Assembly: GCF_002954775.1 (NCBI RefSeq)
Contig: NZ_PJME01000013.1
Span: 149,424 to 213,423 of the forward strand
DNA length: 64,000 nucleotides
Direction of reading: 5' to 3'
Origin: Streptomyces geranii
GTDB lineage: Bacteria > Actinomycetota > Actinomycetes > Streptomycetales > Streptomycetaceae
In this document: piece after piece, positions 31,565-38,897 of the stretch
Layout: each line of letters starts with the position of its first letter
How positions within the stretch are numbered: the first letter of the stretch is position 1
The notes under the pieces: model-generated
Database searches by the model: none
Seen by the model: the letters and a program-made list of their open reading frames with translations, nothing else
What the model was told of the DNA's origin: nothing
Program-made: the position numbers and the translations under genes

Positions 31565-32319
31565 CAGCTGCTCACCGTCCGCTGCTCGATCTTCTTGTCG
31601 GCCGCCTGCTCGGGGGTGAGGGCGATCACGCGCTGCACGAAGATGCCCGGCAGATGCACCGCGTCCGGGTCGATCTCGCCGGGCTCGACCAGCTCCTCCA
31701 CCTCGGCGACCGTGATCCGGCCGGCCATGGCGGAGAGGGGGTTGAAGTTCCGGGTGGCCTTGTTGAAGACGAGATTGCCGTGCCGGTCGCCCTTGGCGGC
31801 GCGGACCAGCGCGAAGTCGGTGCGGATACCGCGCTCCAGCACGTACTCCGTGCCGTCGAACTCCCGTACCTCCTTCGGCGGTGAGGCCAGGGCGACGCCG
31901 CCGGAGCCGTCGTACCGCCAGGGCAGTCCGCCTTCGGCGACCTGGGTGCCGACACCGGCCGGGGTGAAGAAGGCGGGGATGCCGGCGCCGCCGGCCCGCA
32001 GCCGCTCGGCGAGCGTGCCCTGCGGGATCAGCTCGACCTCCAGCTCACCGGCCAGATACTGACGCGCGAACTCCTTGTTGGCGCCGATGTACGACCCGGT
32101 GACCCGGGCGATACGGCCCGCCGCGAGCAGCACCGCGAGCCCCGACTCCATGGCTCCGCAGTTGTTGGACACCACCGACAGACCCGAGACCGCGCGCTCG
32201 TACAGCGCCTGGATCAGTACGTTCGGCACTCCGCTGAGCCCGAAACCACCCACCGCGAGCGACGCGCCGTCCGGCACATCGGCCACCGCCTCCAGGGCCG
32301 TGGCGACCACCTTGTCCAT
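31564..32319 (-). CDS. pcaI: 3-oxoadipate CoA-transferase subunit A, 251 aa
   Basis: This is the alpha chain of the succinyl-CoA:3-oxoadipate CoA-transferase. The GGFGLSGVPNVLIQAL motif near residue 23 and GSYIGANKEFARQYLAGELEVELIPQGT-type region (about 96-123) are diagnostic; the latter carries the conserved IPQGTLAERLRAGGAG. It is the first gene of the operon pcaI-J-F-H-G-B-L. The promoter region facing the MarR gene contains a perfect palindrome at 32371-32388, about 50 bp upstream of the start. Confidence 0.93.
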   Translation of the reverse strand: MDKVVATALEAVADVPDGASLAVGGFGLSGVPNVLIQALYERAVSGLSVVSNNCGAMESGLAVLLAAGRIARVTGSYIGANKEFARQYLAGELEVELIPQGTLAERLRAGGAGIPAFFTPAGVGTQVAEGGLPWRYDGSGGVALASPPKEVREFDGTEYVLERGIRTDFALVRAAKGDRHGNLVFNKATRNFNPLSAMAGRITVAEVEELVEPGEIDPDAVHLPGIFVQRVIALTPEQAADKKIEQRTVSS

Positions 32320-32370
32320 CCGTGAAGCCCCATCTCTGCCGAGTCCGCCGAGATCTCTTTCGAGCCTAAT

Positions 32371-32388
32371 TACTCAGGGCACTGAGTA
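32371..32388. promoter_or_regulatory. Palindromic operator between pcaI and the MarR gene
   Basis: TACTCAG (32371-32377) and CTGAGTA (32382-32388) form a perfect 7-bp inverted repeat with a 4-bp spacer, in an AT-rich patch 52 bp upstream of pcaI. It is the best candidate binding site for the divergent MarR-type repressor PcaV, whose known ligand in Streptomyces is protocatechuate. Confidence 0.72.
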
Positions 32389-32560
32389 TTTCAGCAAGGT
32401 TTCCCTCACGCTGCCACTCGCCGGTCACGGCGTCAAGAGGTGGGATGAAATGCCAGGTGGAAGCTGTTTTCCCGGACCGCAGACAGGGCGGGTGTGGAGT
32501 TGTATCGTCAGTACACGAACGAAATCCTGTGCCCTGACGCAGACGACCCCAGGAGCGGAC

Positions 32561-33025
32561 ATGGCCGCGGTGGACCTCTCCACCCACCCCGGGCACCTCG
32601 CCCGGCGACTGCAGCAGGCGCACTACCTGCTGTGGAACACGATGGTCTCCGAGGAGATCACCTCACCGCAGTTCGCGGTCCTGAACGCGCTGGTCGCCGA
32701 GCCCGGCATGGACCAGCGCACGGTCGGGGAGCGGGTCGGCCTCGACCGGTCCACGGTCGCCGAGGTCGTCAGCAGGCTCGGCCGCCGGGACCTCATCGAC
32801 AAGGTGCGCGACCCGGAGGACGGCCGCCGCTCCCTGCTGCGCCCCACGGAGGACGGCGTACGCACCCACCGCAAGCTGACCGTGCGCACGGCCCGGATGA
32901 ACCAGGTGTTCCTGGCCCCGCTCTCGGCCGCCGAGCAGACGGTGTTCCTCGACCTCATCCAGCGCGTGTCCGACGCGGCGGAGGGCCTGCGCAACCCGGC
33001 GGAGCCGATCGCCTCCCAGCGCTGA
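32561..33025 (+). CDS. pcaV: MarR-family repressor of the pca operon, 154 aa
   Basis: This winged-helix MarR protein is divergent from pcaI. The fold is clear: EITSPQFAVLNALVAEPGMDQ, VGERVGLDRSTVAEVVSRL, wing DPEDGRRSLLRPTEDG. AGGAG lies 5 nt before the ATG at 32561. In S. coelicolor the equivalent protein (PcaV, SCO6704 as I recall) represses pcaIJFHGBL and is released by protocatechuate. The arrangement here is the same, so the name is given by synteny and family. Residues before the HTH (HLARRLQQAHYLLWNTMVSE) form the dimer helix. Confidence 0.9.
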   Translation: MAAVDLSTHPGHLARRLQQAHYLLWNTMVSEEITSPQFAVLNALVAEPGMDQRTVGERVGLDRSTVAEVVSRLGRRDLIDKVRDPEDGRRSLLRPTEDGVRTHRKLTVRTARMNQVFLAPLSAAEQTVFLDLIQRVSDAAEGLRNPAEPIASQR

Positions 33026-33176
33026 CCCAGGGTTTGTCGTCAAGCTCCCGCCTGCCCACCGGCCGGGTCCGCTGGGCGGACCTGGGCCGGATACCGTGCG
33101 GGGGTGAGATCGCCCGCCTCGACTTTGGGACGGCCGGGCGGTCTGGCGGTCGGTCGGGAGTCGAGGAGGAGCAGGG

Positions 33177-33971
33177 ATGGCGGTCGGAGGAGCCGGGGTG
33201 CCCGTGGCAGGGGGTGCGGGTGAGGCCGAGCCCGCGGGGATGCGTACCGTTCAGCGGGCCATCGACATCCTCGGGCTCTTCGACGAGGTCCGGCCCGCGC
33301 TGACCATCCGCGAGATCGTCAGCGCCTCCGGACTGCCGAAGACCAGCGTCCTGCGACTGCTCCAGACCCTGCGGCTCAACGGCCTGCTCTGGGTCGACGA
33401 GCACGGCCGCTACATCGCAGGACCCGCACTGCTGCGCTGGTCCCGGCTCGCCGAACAGGCCTGGCGGCTCCCGGCGACGGCCCAGGCACTCCTGCGCGAC
33501 CTCGCCGCCGAGCACAAGGAGACGGTGCATCTGTACGTGCGCCGGGACGTGCGGCGCGTATGCATCGCGCAGGAGGAGGGGCCGCAGGCGCTGCGCCAGG
33601 TGGTGCGGGTGGGCGACGAACTCCCGCTCTGGGCGGGCGGCGTGGCCAAGGCCCTGCTCCTGGACGCCCCGGACGCGCTGCTGCTCCGGGTCGCGGAGAC
33701 CTCACCGTACGGCGCCGGGCACCTGGCGACCCTGCGGACCTGGATCGCGGAGGCGCGCGAACAGGGGTACGCCGTGAGTCACGGCGAGCGCGAGGAGGGC
33801 TTGTCGGCGGTGGCCGTGCCGGTGCGGGGGAGGAGCGGGGCGGTGGTGGCGGCGCTGTCCTTCGGCGGGCCGAGTACGCGGTTCACGGAGGAGCGGGTGG
33901 GGCGGTTCGCGGAGGCGTTGCGGGCGGCGGCTGGGGAGTTGGGGCGGGCGGAGTTGGTTTTCGGGGTGTGA
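33177..33971 (+). CDS. IclR-family transcriptional regulator, 264 aa
   Basis: The N-terminal HTH (MRTVQRAIDILGLFDEV, LTIREIVSASGLPKTSVLRLLQ) starts after a 20-residue Gly/Ala tail. The C-terminal ligand domain has QALRQVVRVGDELPLWAGGVAKALL and a GLSAVAVPVRGRSGAVVAALSFGG segment typical of IclR effector domains. Regulators of this group often control aromatic-acid catabolism (PcaR/PobR/PcaU), and it lies 150 bp downstream of pcaV on the same strand. It may be a second aromatic regulator, but its targets are not visible. GGAG lies 6-7 nt before the ATG. Confidence 0.87.
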   Translation: MAVGGAGVPVAGGAGEAEPAGMRTVQRAIDILGLFDEVRPALTIREIVSASGLPKTSVLRLLQTLRLNGLLWVDEHGRYIAGPALLRWSRLAEQAWRLPATAQALLRDLAAEHKETVHLYVRRDVRRVCIAQEEGPQALRQVVRVGDELPLWAGGVAKALLLDAPDALLLRVAETSPYGAGHLATLRTWIAEAREQGYAVSHGEREEGLSAVAVPVRGRSGAVVAALSFGGPSTRFTEERVGRFAEALRAAAGELGRAELVFGV

Positions 33972-34069
33972 GGTGGGGTGTTCGGGGCGGCGGAGCGGTC
34001 GCCGAGGCGCTGCTCGCCGGGGGCAGCGGCCGGCCGGAGTTCGCAGCACGCCTGGGCCACCGCGCCTTC

Positions 34070-34140
34070 GCCGTACAGGGAGGTCAACGCGCCCGAGCCG
34101 TACGGGGACGTCAACGCGCCTGAGCCGTAAGGGGAGTTGG
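34070..34140. repeat. Three tandem 27-bp repeats at the 3' side of the DUF3048 gene
   Basis: Units starting GCCGTACAGGGAGGTCAAC, GCCGTACGGGGACGTCAAC and GCCGTAAGGGGAGTTGGTC begin at 34070, 34097 and 34124, an exact 27-bp period. Being a multiple of three, the unit would give SPYGSGALT repeats on the minus strand, but that frame lacks a supported start. The third copy ends at the stop codon of the DUF3048 gene. Confidence 0.6.
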
Positions 34141-35160
34141 TCAGGCCGTCGCGAACACCACCCACACCTGCCCCTTCGCGAAGTTCACCGGCGTACCGTC
34201 CGCCGTCGTGAAGTCGGTTCCGTCAGTGGCCGTCGCCCGTTGCCACCGCACCTCGAACTCCCGCCCGTCGCGCAGGACTTGGGCGCGGCCCGAGCCCACG
34301 GTCTCGGTGTACGGCGTGTTGTTGCCGAGGAAGTCGTGGAACCGTGACTCGCGCACCTTCACGTACTGCACGACGACCGTCGGAGCGGCGAGCCGTTTGC
34401 CGTCGGTCGCGAGGGTCGGGGTGCCGTCCATCGAGACCAGCCAGCCGTGCCGGTCGGCGGACCAGGTGAAGGTGAAGCGCGCCGACGGGAAGCGGACGGT
34501 GCGTGAGGCGGTCGGGGTCCCGCCCTCGGCGGCGGCGCCGTAGCGGAAGCCGGTGGTGAGCGCGTCCGCGCCCGGTGCGGAGTCGTACAGCCGTTGCGGT
34601 CGGAGGTACAGGTTGTGCGGCGCGGCCTTGTTCCCGCCCCGGAAGTAGGCGCCGGACGCGGCCGACGACGGTGACTCGGCGTGCAGTGGCGCCTTGTCGA
34701 TCAGCGGCAGCAGCTTGCCCTGGGCGCCGGAGAAGGCGAGCGTCGGCTCGTCGAACTGGCGTAGCAGCTCCAGGTCGGACTCGCGGGCGCTGCGCACAGG
34801 CCCGACCGCCTCGGGCAGCCGGGTCGCGTACACCGCCATCAGCCTGCTGAGACCGCCCTCGACCTGCTCGGCGTACACGATGTCCGCGGCCTCCAGACCC
34901 GTCTGGGGCCGGGCCGCGCGTACGTTGTCGATCTTCACTGCGAGGGCCGAGCCGGTGCTCATCGGGTCGTGCCGGTCGGATTCGCCCGGGCCGGGCTCCT
35001 GGCTGCGGCTGTGGGTCTGGCCCCGCCCGTCATCGGAGGGGCGGTCGCCCGAGGTGCAGCCGGCCAGCAGGGAGACAGCCATCGCACCGGCCACCAGCAC
35101 CGTCGCCGCAGTGGTCGTACCCCGTCGCCGCGTCCGTGTCGTTCGCGCCATCTGTCGCAT
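34141..35160 (-). CDS. DUF3048-family lipoprotein (YerB-like), 339 aa
   Basis: A basic N-terminus and hydrophobic stretch lead to the lipobox SLLAGC, so it is secreted and lipid-anchored. The two DUF3048 domains cover most of the rest. SALAVKIDNVRAARPQTGLEAADIVYAEQVEGG is the diagnostic start (given here as its pieces SALAVKIDNV and GLEAADIVYAE), and VQYVKVRESRFHDFLGN with KGQVWVVFA is the end. The function is unknown; relatives are found at sporulation and cell-surface sites. I chose the ATG at 35160 with GGTGG upstream; a GTG at 35175 adds five residues. Confidence 0.85.
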   Translation of the reverse strand: MRQMARTTRTRRRGTTTAATVLVAGAMAVSLLAGCTSGDRPSDDGRGQTHSRSQEPGPGESDRHDPMSTGSALAVKIDNVRAARPQTGLEAADIVYAEQVEGGLSRLMAVYATRLPEAVGPVRSARESDLELLRQFDEPTLAFSGAQGKLLPLIDKAPLHAESPSSAASGAYFRGGNKAAPHNLYLRPQRLYDSAPGADALTTGFRYGAAAEGGTPTASRTVRFPSARFTFTWSADRHGWLVSMDGTPTLATDGKRLAAPTVVVQYVKVRESRFHDFLGNNTPYTETVGSGRAQVLRDGREFEVRWQRATATDGTDFTTADGTPVNFAKGQVWVVFATA

Positions 35161-35302
35161 GTCCACCGTCGCCACCCAGTCCGTGTTTACGATTGTGCGC
35201 TAATCGGTTCATTGGTGGCCATACCCGATTGGTTCTGATCGTGCGCGGTGAAGGGACCGAACGGCCCATAGGAGAGCTACGAGAGCTGTCTGAAGGGTGA
35301 CC

Positions 35303-36373
35303 TCAGCTCTGCGGGCCGAGGATCTCCGCGAGGTCGTACCCCACCGGCTCCTCCAGCTGGTCGTAGGTGCAGCTGTCGGCCGTACGGTCCGGGCGCCAGC
35401 GCCGGAAGCGGGCCGTGTGCCGGAAACGCACCCCGTTCTCCATATGGTCGTACGCGACCTCGGCCACCAGCTCGGGCCGCAACGGAATCCACGAGAAGTC
35501 CTTCTTCGCCGACCACCGGCTCGGTGCCCCCGGCAGCCGCGAGGCCTCGTGCGCGGCCTCGTCCGCCCAGGCGGCCCACGGATGCTCGCCCACGTCCGCC
35601 AGTCGCAGCGGCTCCAGCTCCTCGACGAGTTCGGCCCGCCGTTTCATCGGGAACGCGGCGCTCACCCCGATGTGCTGGAGGGTGCCCCGGGCGTCGTACA
35701 GCCCGAGCAGCAGCGAACCCACGATCGGCCCGCTCTTGTGCAGTCGGTACCCGGCGACCACGACATCCGCCGTCCGCTCGTGCTTGACCTTGAACATCAG
35801 CCGCTCGTCCTGCCGGTAGCGCAGGGTGAGCGGCTTGGCGACGATCCCGTCGAGACCGGCTCCCTCGTACTGCTCGAACCACTGCCGCGCGACCTCGATG
35901 TCGGTGGTCGCCGGTGCCACATGCACGGGCGCGGTCACGCCGGACAGGGCCATGGTGAGCAGCGCGCGCCGGTCGGCCAGCGGCACGTCGAGCAGTGACT
36001 CGTCGGCCAGCGCGAGCAGGTCGAACGCGACGAACGAGGCGGGCGTCCGCTCGGCCAGCGTCCGTACCCGGGACTCGGCCGGATGGATCCGCTCGGTCAG
36101 CGCGTCGAAGTCGAGCCGCCCCCCGAGCGCGATCACGATCTCCCCGTCCAGCACGCAACGCTCGGGCAGCCGCTCCCGCAAGGCCGCCACCAGCTCGGGA
36201 AAGTACCTGGTCAGGGGCTTGGTGTTACGGCTGGTGATCTCGACCTCGGGACCGTCCCGGAACACGATCGCCCGGAAACCGTCCCACTTCGCCTCGTAGT
36301 GCATGTCCGGGGGGATCTTGGCTGCGGACTTGGCGAGCATCGGCTTCACGGGAGGCATGACCGGCAGATCCAT
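35303..36373 (-). CDS. ligC: ATP-dependent DNA ligase (LigC-like), 356 aa
   Basis: The nucleotidyltransferase motif I EAKWDGFRA (lysine near residue 29) is adenylated. Motif III FVAFDLLAL, motif IV DGIVAKPL and motif V FKVKHERTADVVVAGYR follow, then an OB-fold ending in the C-terminal part. At 356 residues without extra domains it matches the stand-alone LigC ligases that join nicks during actinobacterial NHEJ-type or base-excision repair. It lies about 1.4 kb from the PolDom gene, with two lipoprotein genes between them, and faces away from it. In S. coelicolor the equivalents are SCO6707 and SCO6709, as I recall. Confidence 0.92.
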   Translation of the reverse strand: MDLPVMPPVKPMLAKSAAKIPPDMHYEAKWDGFRAIVFRDGPEVEITSRNTKPLTRYFPELVAALRERLPERCVLDGEIVIALGGRLDFDALTERIHPAESRVRTLAERTPASFVAFDLLALADESLLDVPLADRRALLTMALSGVTAPVHVAPATTDIEVARQWFEQYEGAGLDGIVAKPLTLRYRQDERLMFKVKHERTADVVVAGYRLHKSGPIVGSLLLGLYDARGTLQHIGVSAAFPMKRRAELVEELEPLRLADVGEHPWAAWADEAAHEASRLPGAPSRWSAKKDFSWIPLRPELVAEVAYDHMENGVRFRHTARFRRWRPDRTADSCTYDQLEEPVGYDLAEILGPQS

Positions 36374-36551
36374 GATTCGACTCTACGAGCCGTCCATGGC
36401 GTCCGCTCGCTGCGCGATTCGGCGGCCACTGCCCGGCTGTCCCGCGTTCCCGGGTGCCCACTTGTGTCACAGAAACGTCACCTTGCCTACACGGTGCGTA
36501 GATGCGGCACATGATGTCCCCTCGGCTCACGCACCACCCTTGGGGGACACC

Positions 36552-37004
36552 ATGCGCACCCGAACCGCCGCAGCCGCACTCGTCGCCGCGGCACTCCTCA
36601 TGCTCACCGCCTGCGAAGGCGGCGAGAACGACAGCTCCAGCAAGCCGGACACCTCGACCCAGGACACAGGCGACCAGCCGACACAGGACGCGGGCACCGA
36701 GACGCCCGACACGGAGACGCCTGACACGGAAGCGCCCGACGAGGAGACGCCCGACACCGCCACCACCGCCGACTCCGAATCGGGGAAGCTGCCCAACCTC
36801 GTCGGCCGGGACCTCCAGGACGCCCAGGACGAGGCCCAGGCCGCGGGCTTCTACGACCTCGACGACCAGGACGCCAGCGGCCAGGGCCGGTTGCAGGTCC
36901 TGGACCGCAACTGGACGGTCTGCAGCCAGGAGCCCGACGCCGGCACGTACCCCACGGACACGCCCGTGATCCTGTACGCCGTGAAGGACACCGAGTCCTG
37001 CTGA
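36552..37004 (+). CDS. PASTA-domain lipoprotein, 150 aa
   Basis: The N-terminus is a lipoprotein signal with lipobox LMLTAC, starting at ATG 36552, with GGGGGA just upstream. A Thr/Asp/Glu/Pro-rich linker built from about six TPDTE-type repeats covers residues 35-80. The C-terminal 65 residues form a PASTA-like domain (KLPNLVGRDLQDAQDEAQAAGF, then VCSQEPDAGT and VILYAVK), a fold that recognises cell-wall fragments. So the mature protein is a spacer-borne wall-binding module on the membrane. The longer frame upstream is not needed. It sits between the two DNA-repair genes but shows no link to them. Confidence 0.8.
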   Translation: MRTRTAAAALVAAALLMLTACEGGENDSSSKPDTSTQDTGDQPTQDAGTETPDTETPDTEAPDEETPDTATTADSESGKLPNLVGRDLQDAQDEAQAAGFYDLDDQDASGQGRLQVLDRNWTVCSQEPDAGTYPTDTPVILYAVKDTESC

Positions 37005-37117
37005 CTCACCGCTGACCCGCCGCTGAACCGGCCCGGATCACAACACGGACACACTGGCCGCGGACCCGTCTCGCGCCGAGCATGATGCCCACCTCGACAC
37101 GCAGTCCAGGGGGAAGC

Positions 37118-37684
37118 ATGCGCACGACCACCACCATCGCCTTCGGCGTCGCTCTGCTGCTCGCCGCGGCCACGGCCTGCTCCGGGGGTACCGGCGCCGA
37201 GAAGGTGTCGGTGAAGCCCACCGAGGAGAGCGCGGCGGCGAAGCCGAGCCCGAGCGTCGGTGCGCCCCGCCCGCTCGGGAAGCCGTTCTCCTTCACGACG
37301 GACGGGGCGACGATGGTGATGACCGTACTCGCGTACGAGCAGGGGAAGTTCCACCCGCAGCGGACTGCCGACGAGGAGTTCGGTACGACCGGATACACGT
37401 GGGCGGCCGTCGAGATCAAGGCGTGTCTGAAGAACGGCGTCGGCGCGGTGACCCGCTTCCCGTGGGCCCTCGCCTACGCGAACGGGGCACGGATCAAACC
37501 GAGCGGCGTGACGTACGACGACTTCCCGAAGCCCGAGTATCCGTACGCGAGGACCCTGAAGCCCGGCGGGTGCGTGCGGGGCAAGACGGTCTTCGCCGTG
37601 CCGGCGAAGCAGCGGCCCGAGAGCGTGCTGTACACCTCCACGTCGCTGGAGAAGCCCGCGGAATGGCTGGTTCCGCAGACGTAG
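37118..37684 (+). CDS. Small secreted lipoprotein, 188 aa
   Basis: AGGGGGAAGC precedes the ATG at 37118. A signal peptide with lipobox ATAC (ALLLAAATACSGG) is followed by a Lys/Pro linker. The C-terminal domain (about 50-185) has two cysteines (IKACLKNG and PGGCVRG) that could form a disulphide. It resembles the DUF4352-type immunoglobulin-like folds (TWAAVEIKACL, VRGKTVFAVPAKQRPESVLY). No function is known. It follows the PASTA lipoprotein on the same strand and precedes the PolDom gene; promoters appear separate (a 131-bp gap). Confidence 0.75.
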   Translation: MRTTTTIAFGVALLLAAATACSGGTGAEKVSVKPTEESAAAKPSPSVGAPRPLGKPFSFTTDGATMVMTVLAYEQGKFHPQRTADEEFGTTGYTWAAVEIKACLKNGVGAVTRFPWALAYANGARIKPSGVTYDDFPKPEYPYARTLKPGGCVRGKTVFAVPAKQRPESVLYTSTSLEKPAEWLVPQT

Positions 37685-37815
37685 CCGAACAAGGTCATCA
37701 GGGTGTGACTTTCTGTCTCTGGCTGTCTCTGACCAGCCTTTACGTCGACTGCGCGCACCCCCGGCCGTTATCACCCGGTATGCGGCCTTCGCGCCCTGCG
37801 CCTACCGTGGCTCCC

Positions 37816-38826
37816 ATGGGCGAAGCGGTGGAGCTGGAGGCGTTCGGGCGGACGGTGCGGCTGTCCAGTCCGGGCAAGGTCTTCTTTCCGGAGCGTGGCT
37901 TCACCAAGCTCGACCTCGCCCAGTACTACCTCGCCGTCGGCCCCGGCATCCTGCGTGCGCTGCGCGACCGGCCCACCACCCTGGAGCGGTACCCGGACGG
38001 GGTGGCCGGTGAGAACTTCTTCCAGAAGCGGGCGCCCAAGAACATGCCCGACTGGATTCCGACCGCCCACATCACCTTCCCCAGCGGTCGCAGCGCCGAC
38101 GAGATGTGCCCGACCGAGGTCGCCGCCGTGCTGTGGGCCGCCCAGTTCGGGACTCTGACCTTCCATCCGTGGCCGGTGCGGCGTGCCGATGTCGACAGTC
38201 CCGACGAACTGCGGATCGACCTCGACCCGCAGCCCGGTACGGACTACAACGACGCCGTCCGTGCCGCGCACGAACTGCGGTCCGTGCTCGACGAGTTCGG
38301 CGGTCTGCGGGGCTGGCCCAAGACCTCGGGCGGACGAGGGCTGCATGTCTTCGTGCCGATCGAGCCGCGCTGGACGTTCACACAGGTGCGCCGCGCGGCG
38401 ATCGCCGTCGGGCGGGAGCTGGAGCGCCGGATGCCCGACCAGGTGACGACCAAGTGGTGGAAGGAGGAACGCGGGGAGCGGATCTTCGTCGACTACAACC
38501 AGACGGCGCGGGATCGCACCATCGCCTCCGCCTACTCCGTACGGCCCCGCCCGCACGCCCCCGTCTCGGCGCCCTTGACCTGGGACGAGGTCCCCGACGC
38601 CCAGCCCCGCGACTTCGACCTCGCCACCATGCCCGGACGGTTCGCCCGACTCGGCGATGTCCACGCCGACATGGACGACCACGCCTTCTCCCTCGACGCC
38701 CTCCTCGAACTCGCCCGCCGCGACGAACACGAGCACGGCCTCGGGGACCTGCCGTATCCCCCGGAGTACCCGAAGATGCCGGGCGAGCCGAAGCGCGTGC
38801 AGCCAAGTCGGGCCCGGAAGGACTGA
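37816..38826 (+). CDS. LigD-type primase-polymerase (PolDom), 336 aa
   Basis: This archaeo-eukaryotic primase-like polymerase fills in or extends DNA ends with ribonucleotides during end joining. SSPGKVFFPERGFTKLDLAQYY is the family start (key part KVFFPERGFTK). ELRIDLDPQPGTDYNDA holds the catalytic DxD near residue 134-142. GWPKTSGGRGLHVFVPI near 175-191 is the nucleotide-binding SGGRGLHV motif, and KEERGERIFVDYNQTARDRT near 220 the third acid. No ligase or nuclease domain is attached. The ATG at 37816 matches the family start; an upstream GTG/ATG would only add a short Pro-rich extension. It pairs functionally with LigC. Confidence 0.92.
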   Translation: MGEAVELEAFGRTVRLSSPGKVFFPERGFTKLDLAQYYLAVGPGILRALRDRPTTLERYPDGVAGENFFQKRAPKNMPDWIPTAHITFPSGRSADEMCPTEVAAVLWAAQFGTLTFHPWPVRRADVDSPDELRIDLDPQPGTDYNDAVRAAHELRSVLDEFGGLRGWPKTSGGRGLHVFVPIEPRWTFTQVRRAAIAVGRELERRMPDQVTTKWWKEERGERIFVDYNQTARDRTIASAYSVRPRPHAPVSAPLTWDEVPDAQPRDFDLATMPGRFARLGDVHADMDDHAFSLDALLELARRDEHEHGLGDLPYPPEYPKMPGEPKRVQPSRARKD

Positions 38827-38897
38827 GTTCACCGTTCACCGTTCACCGACTTGGCTGTCACGTCGATCGCCTACGTCCTGCCGACTCCTTTCGCGCC
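38827..38897. repeat. Short convergent gap with GTTCACC direct repeats
   Basis: Three copies of GTTCACC at a 7-bp period lie at 38827-38848 between the PolDom stop and the 3' end of the DUF1080 gene. The 7-bp spacing differs from a PHO box (11 bp), and the position between convergent genes argues against a promoter. Confidence 0.45.

Noticed and set aside
33779..34165. Minus-strand frame with SPYGSGALT repeats
   Set aside because: Product of the 27-bp tandem repeat and antisense to the IclR gene; no start with a ribosome-binding site.
38827..38849. PHO-box-like GTTCACC repeats
   Set aside because: Period is 7 bp instead of 11 bp and the site lies between two gene ends, not in a promoter.
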